The notes under the pieces are model-generated. The model was not told where the DNA came from and searched no databases. It was given only the letters and a program-made list of their open reading frames with translations. A DNA stretch of 19,058 bases, from the NCBI GenBank assembly GCA_031261125.1, contig JAISJZ010000113.1, positions 1 through 19,058 of the forward strand, in the 5' to 3' direction. This document shows positions 6,717 to 14,287 of the stretch, piece after piece. This DNA comes from Planctomycetaceae bacterium (lineage in GTDB: Bacteria > Planctomycetota > Planctomycetia > Pirellulales > Thermoguttaceae). The stretch's first letter is position 1. Every line of letters begins with the position of its first letter. The translations under genes and the position numbers were made by a program.

Positions 6717-8210
6717 ATGAAACGCGTCCTGTTTTTTCTAGTCGTTGCTTTTTCCATTGTTCTGCCGCTCGTTGCCCAAGAGCAGGGAGACAGGGGAGAG
6801 CGTTCATACCGGCAACGAGGCGGCGGGGATAGAGAACGCGGCGGCTCTCCTCCGTGGATGCAGGGCGGTCCCGGCGGCGGTCCTCCGGGAATGATGGGCG
6901 GACCGCCCGGAGGAATGAGAGGCGGAATGCCCGGCGGGGGCTCTCCCTCGTGGATGCAAGGCGGTCCCGGCGGCGGTGGTCCCCCAATGTTCGGCGGCAG
7001 CGATAGTGAACGGAACGAACGTTCACTCGGTATGCTCCGTTCAATGGATAGAAACGGCAACGGAAAACTCGAACCGGACGAAGTGCCGGAGTACCGCCGT
7101 CCTTTCGTTTCGATGATGGTCTCCCGGATGGGCGGTAATGCGAGCGGTACCGTTGATTTGAATGATTTGGCACGCAAAGCCGCCTCCGGCAGTTCCCGCG
7201 GTGCGCCGGCGACGGTTTCAGTGTCCAATTCCAAAACATCGGTGCTGCCGACCGACCCGCTCGTTCCGTACTTCGGTGAAAAAGAACCGGAACAATCGGC
7301 GGTGTTGGCGTTCGGGCAGCGGGAACCGGAAGTGAGAACTGCGGGAATAAGAGCGGCGGCAATTCCGGCGGTAAGTCAATCCGACCAAGTGCTGCGGACA
7401 GCCCGGCAAATAATGAACCAGTTTGACAAGAACAAGAACGGACTGTTGGACAAAGACAAAGGAGAATGGGGCAGTTCATTGCCGTTCAATGCGGATGCCG
7501 CGGATAAAAACCGGGACGGACGGATTTCGATGGCGGAATTGCTTGCAGCACTGGGCAGCAAAGCGAATGTAACGACCGGAGCGGCAGCGGTGGCGGTGAG
7601 ACAGTCCGATGTCTATGACCACCTGCCGCCGGGGATGCCGGACTGGTTTTTTGAGCGGGACAAGGACAACGACGGACAGATTTCGATGACGGAGTATCTG
7701 ACGAACGGACAAGCGTGGTCGGAGGCGGTTGCCGATGAATTCCGGTTTATCGACAAAAATAACGACGGCGTTGCGACGGCAGAGGAAATTTTTGCGGTAC
7801 TGAAACAAGTTGACGAAGAGAAGCGGTTGAAGGAAGAACAAGAAAAACGAGTGAGGGAACGCCGCAGCGGAGCGGTTGCCCAGCCGGCACCTCCGCAACC
7901 GGGACAGCCGCCCCAGCAACCCGGTCAACCGCCGCAACAGCCCGGTCAACCGCCGCAACAGCCCGATCAACCGCCTCAACAACAGCCCGGTCAACCGCCG
8001 CAGCCCGGACAGCCCCAACCGGCATCACCAACACCCGCCCCTGTACCGCAGCAGCCGAATTGGCGACCGGGCGGGGCAGTGCCGCAAAGTGTGCCAAGCA
8101 ATGCACCATATTCTTCCGGGACTTCTTCCTCTTCCAATCGGGACGGACGGGGCTATGACCGCGGGCGTTCCGATAGAGACAGGGGTGCTGACCGGTACCG
8201 GCGGCGGTAG
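6717..8210 (+). CDS. Secreted EF-hand calcium-binding protein with Gly/Pro- and Pro/Gln-rich regions
   Basis: Exported protein of 497 residues. Signal peptide MKRVLFFLVVAFSIVLPLVA, cleavage likely near Ala20. Residues about 35-95 are Gly/Pro/Met-rich and contain two copies of a WMQGGPGGG unit (from Trp47 and Trp79). Twelve-residue EF loops follow: DRNGNGKLEPDE (111-122), DKNKNGLLDKDK (237-248, Lys instead of Glu at position 12), DKNRDGRISMAE (263-274), DKDNDGQISMTE (315-326) and DKNNDGVATAEE (346-357). With a degenerate GNASGTVDLND around 140-150, they make three EF pairs. A charged helix (EEKRLKEEQEKRVRERR) precedes a PPQQPGQ repeat (392-432) and an Arg/Asp/Gly-rich tail ending RYRRR. Its role is unknown: calcium binding in the envelope is inferred. 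It stands 91 bases upstream of the histidine kinase on the same strand, possibly co-transcribed. Confidence 0.85.
   Translation: MKRVLFFLVVAFSIVLPLVAQEQGDRGERSYRQRGGGDRERGGSPPWMQGGPGGGPPGMMGGPPGGMRGGMPGGGSPSWMQGGPGGGGPPMFGGSDSERNERSLGMLRSMDRNGNGKLEPDEVPEYRRPFVSMMVSRMGGNASGTVDLNDLARKAASGSSRGAPATVSVSNSKTSVLPTDPLVPYFGEKEPEQSAVLAFGQREPEVRTAGIRAAAIPAVSQSDQVLRTARQIMNQFDKNKNGLLDKDKGEWGSSLPFNADAADKNRDGRISMAELLAALGSKANVTTGAAAVAVRQSDVYDHLPPGMPDWFFERDKDNDGQISMTEYLTNGQAWSEAVADEFRFIDKNNDGVATAEEIFAVLKQVDEEKRLKEEQEKRVRERRSGAVAQPAPPQPGQPPQQPGQPPQQPGQPPQQPDQPPQQQPGQPPQPGQPQPASPTPAPVPQQPNWRPGGAVPQSVPSNAPYSSGTSSSSNRDGRGYDRGRSDRDRGADRYRRR
7890..8012 (+). repeat. 21-bp in-frame tandem repeat coding for PPQQPGQ
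   Basis: Imperfect units inside the EF-hand gene encode PPQPGQ, PPQQPGQ twice, PPQQPDQ, PPQQQPGQ and PPQPGQ (residues 392-432). Unit lengths of 18, 21 and 24 bases differ by single codons, so the array can expand or contract without breaking the frame. It is probably a flexible, proline-rich linker or wall-spanning segment. Confidence 0.85.
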
Positions 8211-8301
8211 TTAAAAGAAGCGGAAGGGGGGTTATTTTCTTTCAAGAGATGTGTTAGAATGTGCAGCGGTTGTTTTATTCCAACCGGAAAGAACTGAGTA
8301 A
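8211..8301 (+). promoter_or_regulatory. Leader of the histidine kinase gene with weak promoter and dyad
   Basis: A weak candidate promoter is TTATTT (8232-8237), 17 bases, TAGAAT (8255-8260). Just downstream, CGGTTG-8 nt-CAACCG (8267-8286) forms a perfect 6-bp dyad that would lie in the 5' leader, directly before the GGAAAG that could serve as ribosome site. A G6 run occurs at 8226-8231. The -35 match is poor, so the promoter is tentative; the dyad is plainly present. Confidence 0.35.
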
Positions 8302-10668
8302 ATGTTAACCAACTTCAATCTGCGGACGAAGATTTTCCTCTCCGTCGCCGGGATTATTATTCTGTCGTTCATTGTTCTCACTTGGGTTGTGTCCGACCGG
8401 ACATTTAAGTTGGCGAAAGACGATGCGTTCATACTTGCCGAAACGACTGCCGAGCGGTACCAGCAGGAAATCCGTGCCGAACTGCAAGGGGCAAGAATCA
8501 CTGCTGAAACGCTTGCTAACGTCTTCGGGTCGCTCAAAGACATCGGCATTGCCGACAGAACGGTCTATGACACGCTGCTCCGTAATGCATTAGCGAAAAA
8601 GGAATACATCACTGCGTTCTGCGTTGCATACGAACTCGATGCTCTCGACGGTAAAGACAAAGAGTTTGCAGGTAAGAAACCGCAGTATGATAACAGCGGA
8701 CGGTACGCCCCGTATTGGAACAAACTCGGCGGTACTATCGAAGTCGAAGCGTTGCTTGACGAAGATATTACCGTTGCTGATTGGTGGCTCGAGCCGCAGA
8801 AAACAAAACAGGAATACATCACGAACCCGTATCCGTACAAAGTACAGGGGCAGGACGTAATGCTCGAATCGCTGATTTTTCCCGTGATTCACAAGGGTAA
8901 ATTTATCGGTATTGTTTCGTCTGACATCGTTTTGGATAAATTGCAGGAAATGGTAACGAAAATCAACCCGCACAATGTCGGCGGGCTTACGGAGATTTTC
9001 TCGAATGACGGCACCGTTGCGGCGCATCCCGATAAACAGTTTCTCGGTAAAAACATTTCCGAAATTGATGCGGAACGTGAAAGTTATGCGGAAAAAGTGA
9101 AAGAGAAAATCAAAAACGGAGAACACTACATTCACGCGGGTAAAGAATTTTATACGGTTTATATGCCGATTAAATTCAGTGAGGTTACTAATCCGTGGTC
9201 GGTCGCCGTGAGTATTCCGATAAAAGGGGTACTTGCTGAAGCGAACGGCATCCGGGATTACGTTATCGGTACATCGCTGTTTGCCGTACTGTTTATCGGC
9301 ATAATGCTTTATGTTGTTTCCAACCATATTACCCGTCCGATTGTTAAACTGACGGATGCCGTCCGCACGTTCGGTGAAGGAAATTACAGCGAAATGATTC
9401 CGGTCGTTGACAGCAAAGATGAAATCGGAACCTTGTCAAAGACGTTCTGTGTGATGGCGGAGAAAATCAACATTCACGTCAACGAAATTCGGGATTATGC
9501 GTCTCAACTTGAAGCGGCGAACAACATTAAGCGGACTTTCTTGCGCAACACGAGCCACGAACTTCGCACACCGCTCAATGCTACGGTCGGGCTGTCAGAT
9601 GTGTTGTTGAAAACAAATTTGGACGATGCCCAGAAAGGATATGTCAAAGAGATTTATCTGGCATCGCTGTCTCTGCTCGGAATTGTCAGTACAATTATTG
9701 ACTTCACCGAAGCGGAGTCCGGCAAGATGAAAATTAACCGGACTGCAATGAATGTCCGGCAACTGCTTGAAGATACACTAAAAGAATTCCGCGTCTTAAA
9801 GACGGCATCGAAAGTGCAGTTAAAGACCGAATTGGATAACCGGGTTCCGTCTTCTGTGTTAGGCGACCCGCTGCGGTTGAAACAGGTCTTGTCGCACTTG
9901 CTTGACAATGCTTATAAGTTCACGGAAGAGGGAACGATTACGGTTTGTGCTAATGTTTCCCGCAGCGACCCAAACAATGTACAACTTGATTTTTCCATTG
10001 CGGATACCGGTATCGGACTCAATCCGCAGCAGGCGGATAAAATGTTCGCACTGTTTAATCAGGCGGACAATTCGGCAACACGGAAATACGGCGGCATCGG
10101 CATCGGTTTAACCATTGCCCGTGAAATAACGCGTATGATGGGCGGCACGATTTCGGCAGCGAACAATGAAGGCGGCGGGGCGTGTTTTACGCTGTCGGTT
10201 CCGTTTCAAGTCCCGGAAGGCGGACAAGAAATAACAGATTCGGAAACAGCGGCAGGTACTTCCGATGTCGATTTAACAGGACTGCGGGTCTTGCTGGCGG
10301 AAGACAACAAGGTCAACGTGCTGATTGCGATGCAACTGTTGAAAAGAGCCGGTGCGGATGTCGTCGTCGCAGGCGACGGAGCAGAAGCGTTGAGAATATT
10401 GAAGGAAATACCGCAGCCGTTTGATGCTGTGCTGATGGATTTGCAGATGCCGGTGATGGACGGTTATGAAGCAACGAAAGTTATTAAGAGTTTGCCGGAG
10501 TACAAGGACATACCGGTCATTGCGCTGACAGCACATTCGTTTGCGGAAGAGAGAGAACGCTGCCGCAATTTGGGAATGGAAGAGCATTTATCGAAACCGA
10601 TTGATATTCCGTTGTTCTACGCAACGCTGCGGAACATTGCAGAACGGAAACAAAAGTTAGCCGGGTGA
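8302..10668 (+). CDS. Hybrid sensor histidine kinase: Cache, HAMP, HisKA, HATPase, receiver
   Basis: Membrane-bound hybrid sensor kinase, 788 residues. TM1 is at about 10-30, then an extracytoplasmic double-Cache-like region to about 315 (ADWWLEPQKTKQEYITNPYPY and VMLESLIFPVIHKGKFIGIV resemble ligand-binding Cache modules). TM2 is at about 320-340, followed by HAMP (SNHITRPIVKLTDAVRTFGEG). The phospho-acceptor is His419 in NTSHELRTPLNA; the ATP lid has N-box Asn536 (LLDNAYKF), G1 ADTGIGL and G2 GGIGIGLTIA. The C-terminal receiver (about 662-780) has Glu667/Asp668, phospho-acceptor Asp713 (VLMDLQMPVMDG) and Lys765 (LSKPID). All catalytic residues are present. No Hpt domain or partner regulator gene lies nearby, so the output is unknown. 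Cache sensors usually read small organic molecules; the ligand here cannot be told. A terminator follows at 10686. Confidence 0.95.
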   Translation: MLTNFNLRTKIFLSVAGIIILSFIVLTWVVSDRTFKLAKDDAFILAETTAERYQQEIRAELQGARITAETLANVFGSLKDIGIADRTVYDTLLRNALAKKEYITAFCVAYELDALDGKDKEFAGKKPQYDNSGRYAPYWNKLGGTIEVEALLDEDITVADWWLEPQKTKQEYITNPYPYKVQGQDVMLESLIFPVIHKGKFIGIVSSDIVLDKLQEMVTKINPHNVGGLTEIFSNDGTVAAHPDKQFLGKNISEIDAERESYAEKVKEKIKNGEHYIHAGKEFYTVYMPIKFSEVTNPWSVAVSIPIKGVLAEANGIRDYVIGTSLFAVLFIGIMLYVVSNHITRPIVKLTDAVRTFGEGNYSEMIPVVDSKDEIGTLSKTFCVMAEKINIHVNEIRDYASQLEAANNIKRTFLRNTSHELRTPLNATVGLSDVLLKTNLDDAQKGYVKEIYLASLSLLGIVSTIIDFTEAESGKMKINRTAMNVRQLLEDTLKEFRVLKTASKVQLKTELDNRVPSSVLGDPLRLKQVLSHLLDNAYKFTEEGTITVCANVSRSDPNNVQLDFSIADTGIGLNPQQADKMFALFNQADNSATRKYGGIGIGLTIAREITRMMGGTISAANNEGGGACFTLSVPFQVPEGGQEITDSETAAGTSDVDLTGLRVLLAEDNKVNVLIAMQLLKRAGADVVVAGDGAEALRILKEIPQPFDAVLMDLQMPVMDGYEATKVIKSLPEYKDIPVIALTAHSFAEERERCRNLGMEEHLSKPIDIPLFYATLRNIAERKQKLAG

Positions 10669-10685
10669 TTGATTTTGTATCGGCA

Positions 10686-10712
10686 GTGCTAATGGGAACA
10701 GCACCGTTTTTT
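10686..10712 (+). terminator. Rho-independent terminator after the histidine kinase gene
   Basis: GTGCT-9 nt-AGCAC forms a 5-bp stem followed by CG and TTTTTT, 18 bases past the kinase stop. An outer GCAGT (10683-10687 region) can also pair with ACTGC further on. It sits between convergent genes and separates the kinase from serC. Confidence 0.6.
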
Positions 10713-10753
10713 ATGCGGTACTGCTCAAAAACAGTGTTAAACAGAAAATAAAA

Positions 10754-11854
10754 TTACCCGCTTTTCTTGGCGAAATCGAGCATAAAGTCCCGAAGGGCAA
10801 CCACACCGTCCCGCGGCATCGCGTTGTAAATCGAAGCCCGCAAACCGCCGACGCTCCGGTGTCCGCCGAGCGTTGCCAAACCAACGGTCTTTGCCTCGTC
10901 TTGGAACTTTTTATCCAACTCTTCGGAAGGCAAACGGAACGGCACGTTCATCAGCGACCGGAATTCCTTATCGGCGTGTCCCTTATAGAAACCGTTAGAA
11001 TTGTCAATCACTTCGTACAGCAACGCCGCTTTCTCCTTGTTGATGGCATACATCTTGTCGAGTCCGCCGATGTCGTTGAGCAGCCAATCTGTAACGAGTT
11101 TCACCATATACACGGCGAATGTCGGCGGCGTATTGAGCATTGACTTGTTTTCCGCTAACTTTTTGTAATTTAACAGCGACGGAACTTTTTCTCCGGAGCG
11201 TTCGAGCAAATCGTTACGGATAATCACAACGGTTACGCCGGCGGGACCGGCATTTTTCTGGGCGCAGGCGTACAGAATTCCGAACCGGGAAACATCAATC
11301 GGCCGGCTGAAAATTTCCGAGGACGCATCGGCAACGAGCGGAACATCGCCGGTATCGGGGACGGTTTGATACTGTACGCCTTCAATCGTTTCGTTCAAGC
11401 AGATATAAGCGTAGGCGGCATCGGCATTGATTTTTGCTTCGGCAGCGGACGGCTTGCGGCGGTACCCGTGGTCTTTGCCGTCGTAGATGACGTTGACATC
11501 GCCGACGAGTTTCGCTTCAGAATGGGCTTTTTTCGTCCACGAACCGGTGATGATATAGTCCGCTTTTTTACCTGTTCCCACGAGAATGTTCATCGGAATC
11601 ATTGCAAATTGCAACAATGCACCGCCTTGCAGGAACAGAACGGTGTAGTTGTCCGGGATGTTCAGCACTTTGCGGATGTTCGTCTCGGCACCGCTGATAA
11701 TCGGTTCGAACTGTTTTGACCGGTGGGAAATTTCCATCACCGATGCACCGGCACCGGGCAGGCACAGCAGTTCTTCCTGTGCTTTTTTCAGTACCGGCAG
11801 CGGCAAAACGGCAGGACCGGCGGAGAAATTATAAGTACGTTCGGTTGCGGACAT
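10754..11854 (-). CDS. serC: Phosphoserine aminotransferase
   Basis: PLP-dependent class V aminotransferase, 366 residues, cytoplasmic. It converts 3-phosphohydroxypyruvate and glutamate to 3-phosphoserine and 2-oxoglutarate (serine synthesis), and can act in vitamin B6 synthesis in organisms with the PdxB route. The N-terminus YNFSAGPAVLP and MEISHRSKQFEPII (from about residue 40) are hallmark SerC stretches; LFLQGGALLQFAMIPMN follows. The PLP lysine is Lys200 in ACAQKNAGPAGVTVV. The C-terminal GGHRSVGGLRASIYNAMP is also diagnostic. Length matches the family (about 360). An AGGA about 9-10 bases before the ATG in the complement serves as ribosome site. It follows the S41 protease on the same strand but after a 184-base gap with a terminator-like region, so it probably has its own promoter. 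Confidence 0.97.
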   Translation of the reverse strand: MSATERTYNFSAGPAVLPLPVLKKAQEELLCLPGAGASVMEISHRSKQFEPIISGAETNIRKVLNIPDNYTVLFLQGGALLQFAMIPMNILVGTGKKADYIITGSWTKKAHSEAKLVGDVNVIYDGKDHGYRRKPSAAEAKINADAAYAYICLNETIEGVQYQTVPDTGDVPLVADASSEIFSRPIDVSRFGILYACAQKNAGPAGVTVVIIRNDLLERSGEKVPSLLNYKKLAENKSMLNTPPTFAVYMVKLVTDWLLNDIGGLDKMYAINKEKAALLYEVIDNSNGFYKGHADKEFRSLMNVPFRLPSEELDKKFQDEAKTVGLATLGGHRSVGGLRASIYNAMPRDGVVALRDFMLDFAKKSG

Positions 11855-11930
11855 CGTTTATGTTCCTGTAATTAAAGAAGGAAATGCCTAGCGGGTACTC
11901 CTAAAAACTATTTTTTCAAAAAAAAGATAA

Positions 11931-11954
11931 AAAAGAGGAATTTTTCCTTTTTTT
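11931..11954 (-). terminator. A/T-rich terminator downstream of the S41 protease gene
   Basis: AGGAA-3 nt-TTCCT (11936-11948) is flanked by A's on one side and T's on the other, so the stem extends with A-U pairs, and each strand's transcript ends in a U-tract. In the minus direction it follows the protease gene by about 85 bases. The flanking CTAAAAA (11901-11907) and TTTTTAG (11961-11967) form an outer 7-bp inverted repeat. Confidence 0.55.
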
Positions 11955-11975
11955 GAGGAATTTTTAGAGACCCCC
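11935..11975 (-). repeat. Dispersed non-coding element, copy B
   Basis: On the minus strand it reads GGGGGTC, TCTAAAAAT, an 11-base spacer, then AGGAAAAATTCCT and C-TTTT. It matches copy A (6612-6653) in box order, spacing and in the exact 13-base inverted repeat. A partial third copy of the left box, GCGGG followed by CTAAAAA, lies in the opposite orientation at 11891-11907. Confidence 0.55.
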
Positions 11976-12038
11976 TAATCAGTAAAAATTTATTTTATCA
12001 ATAATCCGCAGAAAGAACAGGGGGGCGGGCAGTTCCCG

Positions 12039-13958
12039 TCAATTTACTGCCGAGATGTTCGGAACACGAACGATTTTCTGTGCTTCGGCAAGTGCCTGCC
12101 GAATAAACGGGTCGTTCAAGTCGCTGGAAACCGGTTGAAATTGCGGTACTTTCACCTGCCCGTCAATCGGTCGGGCTGTAAAATACGGATGTTTGCCGCC
12201 GTCAACCGGTACGTCCGGCGAAACACCGATGCCGCTGTACGGCAGTCCTTTCGGAGAATAAAACTTTTCCACCGTCAAACGCAAACCGGCGCGGACGTTC
12301 GGCGGATTACCTGCCGTTACGGACAAAATCTGCTGTATCGTCCCTTTTCCGTAACTGCGTTTTCCGACGATGATACCCCGTTTATGGTCCCGGATTGCCC
12401 CGGCAACGATTTCGGCGGCACTCGCACTCTCCTCATCTATCAACACCAACAGCGGAACCGACCAAGTGTTTTCACCGGTCGCCATATAGGGAAAATCGTT
12501 TTGATTGTTGCGTCCCCGCGTTCGGACAATCGCCCCGTCTTTAATAAACAGATTTGCTACTTTTACGCCGATTTTCAACAAACCGCCCGGATTATGACGC
12601 ATATCCAAAATCAAACACTGCATTCCTTGCTGCTGCAATGCCGTTAACGCCGCCTGCATTTCGTCGCACGTCTTCGATTGAAAACCCGTTAACTTGACGT
12701 ATCCTAAATAACTGTTCAGCATCTTGACGTTTTCAACGCTCGGCACCTCAATTTGCCGGCGGGCAATGCTCATATTGCGGGTTTGTCCGTTCGATTGAAT
12801 CAGAAGTTTCGCTTGCGTTCCTTCAACTCCTTGCAGTAAATCGGCGGCACTGTCCGTGTCCCGTCCCTTTGTAGAAGTCCCATTAACCGCTAAAATCCGG
12901 TCGCCGTCGAGCAACCCGCATTCTTGCGCAGGACTGCCTTGAATGACACGGACAATAATCAGGGATTCCCTGTCCGAACGCAGTTCAACGCCGAGTCCGA
13001 CGAGGTTGCCGTTGATGAGCGAAAATTGGTCGCGCAACTGATTCGGGGTCAGGTATGCCGAGTACGGGTCAAGCGAATTGACAACGCCGCAGGTAAATTC
13101 CATCAGCATCGCCGACGGATTGAAACCGATTTGGTCTTGGGCGATTTCCGCCAGACGCAAGATACCATTTTTCATATCTTCCCGGTCACGGATAAGCCAG
13201 CCGTCAGCGGTCTGCTGCATCGTGTTAAGATACGCATTAACCTTTGCTGCCGGTATATCCAGTCCAATACGTTTACGGTACAAATCGTCCGCCAATGCAA
13301 TCGCCGCATCTTGAATTCCGCAGCGGAACAGTTGGTCCCAGTGCGGCAAGTCAACGTAATCCCGTTGAATCAGGGTAATAATTTCCTCGTAAAAACCCAG
13401 CGTATCGAGTAATTTGGAATTACGGACCGACGCGACATAACTATTGTCTTTTGACCTCCGTCCGATGTCGTAATGGAACCGGGCGAGACGGTAGCGTTCC
13501 ACCAGCGCATCGTCATTACGGTAGATACGCAGAGCGGTCTCATAATGGTTAAGAACATCTGCCCAGCGGGCATCGTGTTCCATTGTCAAACCGTCCTGTA
13601 ATACTTTTTGCAGTTCTTCACTGTCAAGCGGCGGGGGCAATGGAACTTCCCGCAGCGGAACGTTTTCTGCGGTGAACGGGTTAACGCGGAGGCGTTCCGG
13701 GACATTGAGAATCTGTTGCCCGCTGCCAGAAATGCCGCCGTTCCCTGGGGGGGATGAAGGGAACGGGGCGATTTCCTGCGGAACAAATGGGATAACATCG
13801 GGCTTTGCTGTCGGAGCCGGTAAGCCCGGTGATTGGGCAGTTGCCGTTGTTCCGAACAACGCAAGTAAAACGATTCCGACACCGCAACAGAACATTCGGA
13901 ATATTCGTCCGGTATCAGAAGGGTGAAACATCGGCGTTGTAAAGGAAAAACGGTACAT
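12039..13958 (-). CDS. S41-family C-terminal processing protease (CtpA/Prc type), exported
   Basis: Serine peptidase of family S41, 639 residues, periplasmic or envelope-bound. The N-terminus (FCCGVGIVLLALFGTTATAQ) is a signal peptide or anchor; Met10 (13931) and Met22 are alternative starts. Residues about 45-110 are Pro-rich; 115-165 look TPR-like (DARWADVLNHYETALRIYRN). A domain with NSLDPYSAYLTPNQL leads into the PDZ region (LVGLGVELRS, SPAQECGLLDGDRILAVNG). The catalytic core holds LILDMRHNPGGLL, nucleophile Ser513 in ESASAAEIVAGAI and general-base Lys538 in SYGKGTIQQ, 25 residues apart as in plant and bacterial CtpA. At about 640 residues it is longer than minimal CtpA (about 400) because of the N-terminal extension. 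A G7 run at 13747-13753 lies in the Pro-rich part. It is divergent from the prolyl oligopeptidase gene. Confidence 0.93.
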   Translation of the reverse strand: MYRFSFTTPMFHPSDTGRIFRMFCCGVGIVLLALFGTTATAQSPGLPAPTAKPDVIPFVPQEIAPFPSSPPGNGGISGSGQQILNVPERLRVNPFTAENVPLREVPLPPPLDSEELQKVLQDGLTMEHDARWADVLNHYETALRIYRNDDALVERYRLARFHYDIGRRSKDNSYVASVRNSKLLDTLGFYEEIITLIQRDYVDLPHWDQLFRCGIQDAAIALADDLYRKRIGLDIPAAKVNAYLNTMQQTADGWLIRDREDMKNGILRLAEIAQDQIGFNPSAMLMEFTCGVVNSLDPYSAYLTPNQLRDQFSLINGNLVGLGVELRSDRESLIIVRVIQGSPAQECGLLDGDRILAVNGTSTKGRDTDSAADLLQGVEGTQAKLLIQSNGQTRNMSIARRQIEVPSVENVKMLNSYLGYVKLTGFQSKTCDEMQAALTALQQQGMQCLILDMRHNPGGLLKIGVKVANLFIKDGAIVRTRGRNNQNDFPYMATGENTWSVPLLVLIDEESASAAEIVAGAIRDHKRGIIVGKRSYGKGTIQQILSVTAGNPPNVRAGLRLTVEKFYSPKGLPYSGIGVSPDVPVDGGKHPYFTARPIDGQVKVPQFQPVSSDLNDPFIRQALAEAQKIVRVPNISAVN

Positions 13959-14010
13959 TGTAAAATTCCAAAGGGGGATATATCAACGGCAGTTCATCTC
14001 GTTCCTGATT

Positions 14011-14040
14011 TCATTACGAACTTTTCACGAAAAGGTTCAA
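14011..14040 (-). promoter_or_regulatory. Candidate promoter of the S41 protease gene with embedded dyad
   Basis: On the complement, TTGAAC (14040-14035), 18 bases, TAATGA (14016-14011). Between the boxes lies CTTTTCACGAAAAG (14021-14034), a perfect 6-bp dyad with a 2-nt centre, flanked by GAA and GTTC that nearly extend it. A site between -35 and -10 is the classic position for a repressor. The assignment comes from sequence pattern only. Confidence 0.4.
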
Positions 14041-14079
14041 AAAAAATTCAAGTTTTCGGAACCGAATACCGACAGCCGG

Positions 14080-14107
14080 TTGTTTTGGACGTTAAAAACG
14101 GTACAAT
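14080..14107 (+). promoter_or_regulatory. Candidate promoter of the prolyl oligopeptidase gene
   Basis: TTGTTT (14080-14085), 16 bases, TACAAT (14102-14107). This would give a leader of about 170 bases that includes the CTGTATTT dyad. The -10 sits in the same CGGTACAAT context as the promoter candidate before the DhaK gene at 16469. Confidence 0.4.
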
Positions 14108-14153
14108 AGGGACAGTGAAGAAAAATGGATGAGCAACGTCCCTGTCAGACAAA

Positions 14154-14171
14154 CTGTATTTCCAAATACAG
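14154..14171. promoter_or_regulatory. Perfect 8-bp dyad CTGTATTT-CC-AAATACAG
   Basis: The two halves are separated by only 2 bases, too few for a stable RNA loop without breaking inner pairs, so a dimeric DNA-binding protein site is more likely than a hairpin. It lies just downstream of the predicted transcription start of the peptidase gene. The half-sites differ from those of the 14021 dyad. Confidence 0.45.
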
Positions 14172-14287
14172 ACGGTAAAACAACGGACGATTATAGCACA
14201 CAAAACCGGCACCTGCAAGCAATTTACCTGTAATTTGCTGCGGAAAAACCAAAACGGCAAAACAGTTATTCCGATTAGGTGATTTTT

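Larger units (their letters stand above)
13959..14287. promoter_or_regulatory. 329-bp divergent region between the S41 protease and prolyl oligopeptidase genes
   Basis: No gene is seen. It contains a minus-strand promoter candidate (14011-14040) with a dyad between its boxes, a plus-strand promoter candidate (14080-14107), a second dyad (14154-14171) about 120 bases before the peptidase start, and a clear ribosome site AGGTGA at 14277-14282. Both flanking genes encode exported peptidases, so the shared region could coordinate them. Confidence 0.5.

Noticed and set aside
6586..7479. Long minus-strand open frame (297 codons) opposite the EF-hand gene
   Set aside because: It is Arg/Pro-rich antisense of a Gly/Pro/Asp-rich gene, with no recognisable domain; the plus frame has a signal peptide and canonical EF loops.
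7890..8012. CRISPR-like array from the regular 21-bp repeat
   Set aside because: The units are contiguous, without spacers, and in frame with a coding sequence.
7476..8109. Minus-strand frames with LLRRLTGL-type and AAVDRAV-type repeats
   Set aside because: The repeats are only the reverse reading of the PPQQPGQ array, and the frames lack independent gene features.
11695..11715. tRNA T-arm-like GGTTCGAAC
   Set aside because: It lies inside serC codons, and no acceptor, D or anticodon arms can be formed around it.
14154..14171. LexA (SOS) box, because of CTGT...ACAG
   Set aside because: The spacing between CTG and CAG is 12 rather than the 10 of the E. coli-type box, and planctomycete LexA sites are not established to be of this type.
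14279..14287. GTG start for prolyl oligopeptidase
   Set aside because: GTG overlaps the AGGTGA ribosome site that is correctly spaced for the ATG at 14288.
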